Shown here: one piece after another, positions 43,901 to 64,000 of the stretch | How positions within the stretch are numbered: the first letter of the stretch is position 1 | Layout: each line of letters opens with the position of its first letter | Assembly: GCA_008933995.1 (NCBI GenBank) | Contig: WARS01000030.1 | Span: forward strand, 1,583,001-1,647,000 | Direction of reading: 5' to 3' | DNA length: 64,000 nucleotides | Source of the DNA: Datnioides undecimradiatus | Taxonomy: Eukaryota > Chordata > Actinopteri > Lobotiformes > Datnioididae | The notes under the pieces: generated by a model | Database searches by the model: none | What the model was told of the DNA's origin: nothing | Seen by the model: the letters and a program-made list of their open reading frames with translations, nothing else | Position numbers and translations under genes: made by a program

Positions 43901-44910
43901 TATGGAATGTATAATCATATATCAAATTTGTCCATGCATGAGATAATTAGGCTAATTACCAGCTGCATAAATGATTCACTTCATGTAAGCGTCATGCTGA
44001 TGCACACCCTGAGCATTTAGCAATGATTATGGCCTAATTTCCAAGTGTACTTTCAGCATTTCACGAACATAAAAATGACTCACTGGCATCAACTGAAAAA
44101 TAAAAACATTATAGTACTTTTTATCCAGAAAAACGCTGTTCCCCCATATATTTTTATTTGTTTACAGGCCAGTCTTGACTGGTCCATTAAGGCAGCAACA
44201 CTGACATCTCAGCAATGGGCCTCTGTGGCATCTAAATATGTTCGTATATAATTTATACATAAACATTTAGATGTTATGTCTTACACAGGCACAGCCAACC
44301 AAAGCTCTCTGTATTAGGTCTATTGTTCTGTTTGGTGTAGTTTGTCAAAAATCTTAAAAGTTGGCAAAATTAAAGCAGCCACTCCTCTTCCCTCTACCAG
44401 AGGTTTCAGCGGGCAGTGACTAAGATGAGGACAGAGGGGGGCTAACACTGACTTTTTCATTCTTTTGAATTTTCACTCAGCATTTTGTGGTCAGGGAACA
44501 TTAGTCTACCTCACCTACCTTATAGACATGAAGGAAGAGTATGGAGAGATAAAGGAGGATGACAATGAGGAAGGGCAGGATGAAGACGATGGCCAGAGGG
44601 GTGAACACCCACAGTAGGTATTCGAAGACACTTAGATAGTCCTCCACCCGACCAAGGCTGGCCCATTCCTCCACTGCATGAAACACACACACCTGTAGAA
44701 CAAGACAGACAGGTCAATAATTAGATCCATCACTTTGGTCCAGACAGACATCTCAAGAACTATTGTATGAATTGTCATTGAATTGAATTGTCAACACTGT
44801 GTATAGACATATGTGTTTGCTAGCTCCAGGAGTACAAATAGACAGCTTACCAGGAAGGAGAAAGTGTCCTCTGCCCCTGTCAGACAGGACGCGTTCCCAC
44901 TGTCTGACAT
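37835..44910 (-). CDS. tmem68: Transmembrane protein 68 (glycerolipid acyltransferase), complete coding region, eight coding exons
   Basis: Exons in transcript order: 44910-44851, 44692-44519, 41665-41566, 40783-40616, 40256-40063, 38957-38897, 38511-38372 and 37939-37835. They total 1002 nt and encode 333 aa (human 324). TMEM68 is an ER membrane acyltransferase of the DGAT2/PlsC type, reported to make triacylglycerol independently of DGAT1/2. Residues about 40-75 form a double hydrophobic segment. NNLWDGARKTLATLWDGH precedes the catalytic block YYHGAIPIDYYYF (His133 and Asp139). KGRTCHSVADHFLFKIPG, GHLLGISPGGVREALFSDET (residues 193-212) and MFTQNVREGFRSLG follow. Identity with vertebrate TMEM68 is very high. 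The start ATG is the first in-frame Met of the small first exon, and it aligns MSDSGNASCLTG with the human N-terminus. The gene lies head to head with tgs1. Confidence 0.95.
38372..38511 (-). CDS. tmem68: tmem68 coding exon 7
   Basis: 140 bp between CTATCCAG and GTGAGT encoding FFRWLYERFRLPVAPIYGGF, then PVKFRTFLGDPILYDPN and AAELAEK. It joins exon 6 at phase 1 to give LRFFRWLY, the same spacing as mammalian TMEM68. Confidence 0.94.
38897..38957 (-). CDS. tmem68: tmem68 coding exon 6
   Basis: Short 61 bp exon between CTTTTAG and GTAAGT encoding PVIPMFTQNVREGFRSLGTL. It was identified by homology and splice phase. Confidence 0.92.
39085..39730 (-). mobile_element. Tc1/mariner-like element fragment in tmem68 intron 5
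   Basis: Antisense matches to a very common fish DNA transposon: 'catcttgatggtccttttgc', 'ctgaaatgcggactcatcag', 'ccacagcacacttttcctc', 'gatatatggcctctg', 'aaatatcttgtcattgtact'. It is internally deleted and without an open transposase frame. Confidence 0.6.
40063..40256 (-). CDS. tmem68: tmem68 coding exon 5
   Basis: 194 bp between TCTTCCAG and GTGTGT. It encodes FKLLLEVFSVIHGPQEECVR and GHLLGISPGGVREALFSDET, the second acyltransferase signature, ending GFAQVAIDSQV. Confidence 0.95.
40616..40783 (-). CDS. tmem68: tmem68 coding exon 4 (catalytic HG...D block)
   Basis: 168 bp between TGTACCAG and GTACTC. It encodes GYEIHGMEKIPDKGPALIVY and YHGAIPIDYYYF, holding the His-Asp pair of the acyltransferase, then RTCHSVADHFLFKIP. 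Confidence 0.95.
41566..41665 (-). CDS. tmem68: tmem68 coding exon 3
   Basis: 100 bp between ACAACAG and GTAAGA. It encodes RKNQLREAYCNNLWDGARKT and then LATLWDGHGAIWH, a region nearly invariant in TMEM68. Confidence 0.94.
43049..43136. repeat. Diverged direct repeat, copy A
   Basis: Shares 'actggtcca.taag.ca.caacactgaca' with copy B at 44136-44222, about 80-85% alike over 85 bp by eye. Confidence 0.6.
43140..43835 (+). mobile_element. Decayed LINE fragment in tmem68 intron 2
   Basis: The + strand shows relics of the fish LINE polyprotein: KDGELLTLTV, VGWLKEKRLKVFS, VDEIC-like text, then AMRMRISTFKYEAMVLSQNR and, out of frame, equivalents of IDRRIGAASAVM. The central reverse transcriptase is deleted. 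It is the same family as the copy at 52730-53505. Confidence 0.7.
44136..44222. repeat. Diverged direct repeat, copy B
   Basis: Pairs with copy A at 43049-43136, same orientation, with the LINE fragment lying between them. Confidence 0.6.
44519..44692 (-). CDS. tmem68: tmem68 coding exon 2
   Basis: 174 bp, phase 0 at both ends, between TTCTACAG and GTAGGT. It encodes the membrane anchor: VEDYLSVFEYLLWVFTP followed by a long aliphatic run ending LFLHVYK. Confidence 0.93.
44851..44910 (-). CDS. tmem68: tmem68 coding exon 1
   Basis: Twenty codons from ATG (complement of 44908-44910) to a GTAAGC donor, encoding MSDSGNASCLTGAEDTFSFL. It is too short to appear as an open frame of its own. It was found by tracing back from exon 2 at phase 0. 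The exon continues upstream as 5' UTR, perhaps to an acceptor near 45003. Confidence 0.8.
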
Positions 44911-45954
44911 CCCGTTTTGCAGTCACATAAGCTTCACTCTGCTGATGACAGGACCAGTCACCCAGCTTTAGAAGAAGGATCCAGTGCACAGAGAGCATCT
45001 GCTGCTACAGGCGAACTGACTGGGAATAAATATCGCCCACTACGCCTACTCTAGTTCAACAACTCCCTTTTTTTCCTGATATGAAGCTTTTTATTTAGAT
45101 AAAAGTACAGCTGTCTATGCGAGGGACACACGAATGCAGGCGGGTGCGGGTACTGGTATTCGGTCAACAATTTGTCTCTCGGAAAAAGTGAACAGCAAGA
45201 AAAAAAAGTATCAATATTTAAATTGGCACAACAGTAACGCGCCACGCGCCCTGTATGTGGCACTGGATCAACTGACAGCTCCGTGCATAGGATTTAATGG
45301 AAGCTGACGTAAATGTTCCGATCAACGTTGAGACCCTAGCTATGTTGAGTGTACAAGCGAACATACCAACTATGAATGCGGTAAATATAAATAACAACCG
45401 AAGAATAGTGCCGTTGTAAATCAGTGAGCTAACATTAACCCTAATTGAGAAAATCTGAGGCTCCAGCAAGTAAACAGCCAATTTCACCAACACCGAACAC
45501 AACATAAACACAAAAAAACGTTACCTTAGACAGTTATGAACAGATCCATTAATAACACAGCATATTTAATGTTGCACATAGGACATGCAAATGAATTTGC
45601 TACTGTCCTGTTCCTAACCCGGAACCCTACGAGTGTGACACAAACAAGTGCTAAGGTTGCTCAGCGTCCCTGGAAACAACAGTACTGATAGCTGAGTTCC
45701 ACTCTGTAGCAGTAAAACCTGAAAATGAAACATCCTGTTTAACAAAACCTTCAAAATAAAAGCACAAAATCGAACCTCAGCTCAAGTCAAGTGAGTATTA
45801 CAGCTCGGGAGCGGGAGAGAAGATAAACAGAAAATTAGTGTTGTAACCTGTAAAATACGAAATATGATATTCTAATAAAACAATGGGATTACAGGCCCAA
45901 TAGTAATATGGTCAATATGATTTCTAATTCTGATTTCTAAATCTTTATTATAAT

Positions 45955-45987
<33 letters not shown>

Positions 45988-46018
45988 CAGTAGTATTGTT
46001 GTTGTTGTTAGTATTATG

Positions 46019-46059
<41 letters not shown>

Positions 46060-46500
46060 TGTTGTTGTTGTTATAGATATTGTCCTTCTATAAGATTACA
46101 CGCAAACCCAATTACAATTTGATATACAAATACACTAGAGAAGTGATGTTTGGGCCTAGTATTCATAATACATTAATGCTGGAGTTTTATTATATCTTTC
46201 ACTCCTCTCCTCATTTCTAAAAATGAAATGAATTTGATAGACTTGCCGATTTTTTATTTTTTTTTTCGTTTTCGTAAAAAGGGCATTTGCCGTAATGTGG
46301 AAATTACGCTTTTATTCTGACAATACGTAACCGGAAGTATACTTGATGGACGAACACAGGGAAATGCCGAACTTGAATACATGCGACCCATGCTGGTCTT
46401 AACTGTAGACAGTGTAAGAATAACAGACACGTGAACAGCAGGTACTGCGTATACGGACGTTTTTGTTGGTGCTGCTTCAGGACCATCAGAGCTGCTCGTC
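44911..46500. promoter_or_regulatory. Bidirectional promoter interval between tmem68 and tgs1
   Basis: Only 1.59 kb separates the two start codons, which face away from each other, as in human TMEM68/TGS1. An ETS/GABP-type CCGGAAGT lies at 46331-46338, 160 bp before the tgs1 ATG. A second CCGGAA core lies near 45618 on the tmem68 side. On the - strand a plausible 5' UTR exon ends at 45525 before GTAACG. No TATA box is evident. A trinucleotide-repeat tract sits in the middle (listed separately). Confidence 0.6.
45954..46075. repeat. Compound trinucleotide microsatellite (TAG)n-(TTG)n-(TTA)n-(TTG)n
   Basis: About 120 bp of uninterrupted three-base repeats: TAG units, a short TTG run, about thirteen TTA units, and TTG again. 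It lies inside the tmem68-tgs1 promoter interval, about 430 bp before the tgs1 ATG. Confidence 0.9.
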
Positions 46501-56729
<10,229 letters not shown>

Positions 56730-56946
56730 ACGGAGTTCTTCGTCCACTAAATGAAAACAGAAGGAAACTCTATTTCTACTTTATTTCTTGGACTACAATC
56801 GCATTTCTTTTTATGTCAGGGATCCATTCTTACTTTAGAGTTACTTAGATCCCTCCAAGTTTCCATGTATGGTTCAGTATCAACGACAGGATTTATGGTT
56901 TTTATCATCAATTTATATTTTATTCTTTTTATTGTACATTAAAGCC

Positions 56947-56952
56947 AATAAA
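56947..56952 (+). terminator. tgs1: Polyadenylation signal of tgs1
   Basis: AATAAA 218 bp after the tgs1 stop, followed within 30 bp by T/G-rich sequence. It gives a compact 3' UTR. Confidence 0.7.
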
Positions 56953-59288
56953 TGTTTTTAGAATGCAGTTTGCTGTCCCCTCCACTCTTAATACAACAAT
57001 ACTTAATTACACTGTATTCCGTTGACAGTAAATCAAGTGAATGGATCAAACACAGTAAATTAGTTTGGTGAATATGATCGCCAGTGCTTAAATTAAAGCT
57101 CTGGTTTCACAATGTTACTTTTGTACTCCCTGACTTTCATGTATTTCAATTTAAGTAATTTCAAAAATTTTGTATTTCATATTTAAGTACTGCAACTTTA
57201 TGTAGACTACAGCAAGTTGGAGAAAGATTGAAACATCTTTTTTGAATGTAACTGCAACCTGACCTGGATCCAGCTTTGATCAATAACCTAATATTAGCCA
57301 CTGTAAGAGGAGTTCTCATATTTTACTGGTCTTTTAAGGTGGAAGCATCAAATTTTTCAAGACAGTGAGAAAAGCACAAAGAATCAGCTGTTAAAAGACA
57401 GACAGTTTTATACATGTAACATGAAGAAAAAGCAATATGATGCTACAGTGGCTTAAACAGAAATGTGTCATTCATTGTCAAACAGCATGCCATTACACTG
57501 CAGTGCACTCAACGGAACATAAATACAGTACAATCAAATGTCAGCCATAGTTTTGTATGTGGTTAACAAACATTCTTTTGCAGAAACGTCATTCTACTTC
57601 ATAAAAACAAAAGATATAATTCAGGATTTCAAAGAACAGTTTTTAGAAGAATCATGAACTAAGAGTTCCTCCAGCCCGTCAGAAAAAAAATAGTGTAGAC
57701 CCCCGTCAGTAAGACGCTATTCTAACCCCAAATTCATTCATCAACCAGACACTCATTAACACTGATATATCTGAAATTTCCATTCATTTTATGTTCAGAA
57801 AATCCTGCCTGTAGAGAATGATTACAAGCATTTTGGCAAGTTACTTTTCTTGTTTTTTGCATTCAGGCACAAAGGTTTCTTCTCTGATTTCATCATCCAG
57901 CACAGAGACTGGTGCTGAATGTGTTTAGCCCGGCACATCAGAGAGGGGGAAATGGTCGCATAACTAAAAAAACACACCTTCCAACCCGGACTGTGGTACT
58001 TCTTTTTTTCTATTATCTTGTGTACGTCATGTATTCTCTAGATTTCGCACCTCTTTTTTTTGACAAATTTTGTTGTGTCACAGTGAGGGCACATAATGTG
58101 GTCAGATCACCATCAGGATGCAACATTCTGCAATGTCACATCCACTGTTCTGATCTTAATCATGCAAATACTGTTAATCCATGGTGTAACTGGCTTGTAA
58201 TAATGTGGTTATTTTGCATCTAGAGTAATTTCATTGTAATTTTAGATGTAACTGATATATCATTCAGTAAAAATGACAGGTTTGTTTTTTTCTTTTCCTC
58301 TTTTTTTAAATGAAGCCCATTTTGGACCCGTCTGGCTCCGACTGCACACAAACCTCTTTTTGACACAATCTTGACTTTATCTCATAACTGACATGGACTT
58401 GTCTCAGACTTCATATCAATGGCCATTACAACAGGCCTGCTTCCACCAACTAAAGGCGGTATGCTAGCTAAGCAGATACAAGTGAAGTGAATGACAGCTT
58501 TAGAGATGTTTGAAGGTGTATTCATTCAGTAGTGATGAAACTTATTGTGCTAAGCTACGCTAAACCCATCCTCAACATGTATCTGTACTGGACACAACAA
58601 ACTGACCATAATCTTATCTGACTCTGGGTAACGTTGTACGCAAGAAGATTTCCAAACTGTTGTGACGTTCATTAAAGACTATTATGTTGAAAGGCCTATG
58701 TGATATCACTTTTAAACTCTTGCATTATTGTGTACTACCAGTGCTCACAAACAGCAACTTCTGCCTCCAATATCTGAAAAACAAACAAGCAAGTGCGGAC
58801 TGACAGGACTTAGTTCATTCTTCAAAAGCTGAACTCGACCCTGAACTCATTTGGCAGCAAAAACAGAAAAATAAAAGAGTCAGTCAATAAGAGTTTAAAC
58901 AATCAATACTTAAAATTCATTAAGAGACACTGTCAGTTACATAGATGCAAAAATAAATAGCGTGACTTTTCCTTCTCTCCCGTTCCTTTGACGAAATGAT
59001 GCAGACAAAGGCTACATCTCTTTCTTAGAAAAGCAAGCGAGTCAGTACACACACACAGCTACTTAGGTCACTTTTGGGGACTACATACGTGTACAATTTC
59101 TCCTCCATAGACCTACCCACTGACTGAAAAAGAGAGCATTTTCCCAACTTGGGTCAAAGATGTTCAGTCTGTAATGGGTCCCAAAAGTAGCCTATGTACA
59201 AAAATCTCACACACTCATACACAAGAATTGTAACTATGGCTGAAATTAAACTTTACTGAAATAAATTCAAAATAAGCCAAAGATGAGA
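56953..59288. other. Interval between convergent tgs1 and cntnap2
   Basis: 2.3 kb without a coding signal. Part may be cntnap2 3' UTR on the - strand. The 58260-59500 stretch is A-rich with several AAATAAAT runs. No named repeat seen. Confidence 0.45.
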
Positions 59289-59294
59289 TTTATT
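59289..59294 (-). terminator. cntnap2: Candidate polyadenylation signal for cntnap2
   Basis: AATAAA on the - strand about 520 bp after the stop. Known CNTNAP2 3' UTRs can be much longer, so a distal site closer to tgs1 is equally possible. Confidence 0.3.
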
Positions 59295-59810
59295 ATAAAA
59301 CTGATGTATGTCTATTGCTACAGCCATAGAGGATTATTGGGATTAATGGAATGATGATCAATACCATTAATATATAAAAATAAATAAAACCAAATAAAGA
59401 GCTTTTTATGAAAAAATAAATAAATAAATATGACTTAAATACCTTAAATTAGTTTAATTGAATATAAATTAAAAATAAATAAATAAGAGCTAATGAACAC
59501 ACTCACTCTTCCAAGGCCTGTAACTTCATGGCACCATCCTCTGTCATCTGAAGGCTGTCATCCTGTCACACTGTCCTTTGAAAATAAAAATAAACTGCTT
59601 TAAACCCCCACACAGGCTCTGCCAGGCAACACTGTGCCCTGTGCTCTAATACCCACACCATAATGCCATGGTGTCCATTGTCCATAAAGTTTTTGAATAA
59701 ACTGCTCACTACATCCTTGAGGTTCCACAGGTGTTAACCTCACTACTGTTCCCAATGCTTAGAAAACTACATACATCCTAACGTCATGAGTCTATAGTGT
59801 TGAGAGGGGT

Positions 59811-63432
<3,622 letters not shown>

Positions 63433-64000
63433 CTGGGAGCGCAATGATAAAAATTGAATTAGAGAATTAACATAATAGTTTAAGACAGAATACAATTTTC
63501 ACCAAGAGTCTTGATTTTGTACTTTTTGGGAATTACTGTAAATCTTTTAAAAATAAGAAACTCCTGCTTGAGAATTTCAAGTAAGCGGAAGAAACTTACT
63601 GAAAACTTTCTGTTTTACCAGAAGTTCCTTTTTTAACCATATGCGTTTTACTGTTTGGGTAGGTCTGGCTTAGTTCCTTTAAATTCTTTCAGTATTATCT
63701 CATTAATACTGGTTTGTTATTTGGTTTATCTCCATGTTTCTTTATCTAGAATAAAACACTTTGTGATAGTTTGAAGTGGAGAAATACGGATGAAGACAAT
63801 CTTAGCAGCAGTGGTTAAATTTGAAAATGCTCAATCAATTTTCTGTGAATTAGTGCCGGTTTGTTTCACCAGCTAAATTAGTGAGTTAGTGAGTGCACAT
63901 CATGCCTCATCATGGTCATATGTTTCTTTTTGTACTGACGGGGTTTAAACATTTAAATTACTCATATCTAAATAGCAATGCTGAAGTCAGTTTGCGCAGT
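63433..64000 (-). other. cntnap2: cntnap2 intron running off the window
   Basis: No further exon found upstream of 63432. The sequence is AT-rich and non-coding in all frames. Confidence 0.6.

Larger units (their letters stand above)
41666..44518 (-). other. tmem68: tmem68 intron 2 (2.85 kb)
   Basis: Holds a decayed LINE (43140-43835) and a pair of diverged direct repeats (43049-43136 and 44136-44222). The rest is AT-rich without recognised features. Confidence 0.75.

Overview
This is a stretch of vertebrate, almost certainly teleost fish, nuclear DNA. It has long introns with GT-AG splice sites, an AT-rich background, many microsatellites, Tc1-type DNA transposons and the L2-like and 'endonuclease/RT' LINE repeats typical of fish genomes. 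I see no bacterial-type operons, CRISPR arrays, viral genes or toxin genes. I found no previously undescribed system; the interest lies in gene structure and repeats.

Layout. (1) 1-7.4 kb: repeat-rich intergenic DNA with L2-like LINE fragments and a dead Tc1 element. (2) 7.98-25.5 kb, + strand: xkr4 (XK-related 4 phospholipid scramblase), four coding exons, complete, 616 aa. Its 12.8 kb first intron carries a fish repeat and a 1214 bp Tc1/mariner element with perfect 29 bp inverted repeats. (3) 25.5-37.3 kb: intergenic, mostly unassigned. (4) 37.8-44.9 kb, - strand: tmem68 (glycerolipid acyltransferase), eight coding exons, complete, 333 aa. (5) 44.9-46.5 kb: head-to-head promoter interval shared by tmem68 and tgs1. 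(6) 46.5-56.73 kb, + strand: tgs1 (trimethylguanosine synthase), sixteen coding exons, complete, 865 aa, including one AT-AC (U12-type) intron. (7) 59.8-63.43 kb, - strand: the last eight coding exons of a cntnap2-like gene (Caspr2), which continues past the right edge. tgs1 and cntnap2 converge tail to tail.

xkr4, tmem68 and tgs1 are neighbours on human 8q12 in the same relative orientation, so this is a conserved vertebrate block. CNTNAP2 is on human chromosome 7, so its place next to tgs1 is a lineage-specific junction. The four genes do not form a pathway: they act in phosphatidylserine exposure, triacylglycerol synthesis, snRNA/snoRNA cap hypermethylation and neuronal adhesion at axons. 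Only tmem68 and tgs1 are likely to share regulation, through their common promoter interval.

All exon boundaries come from reading splice sites and keeping phase; every internal exon joins in frame. Untranslated exons, transcription starts and polyadenylation sites are inferred and less certain.
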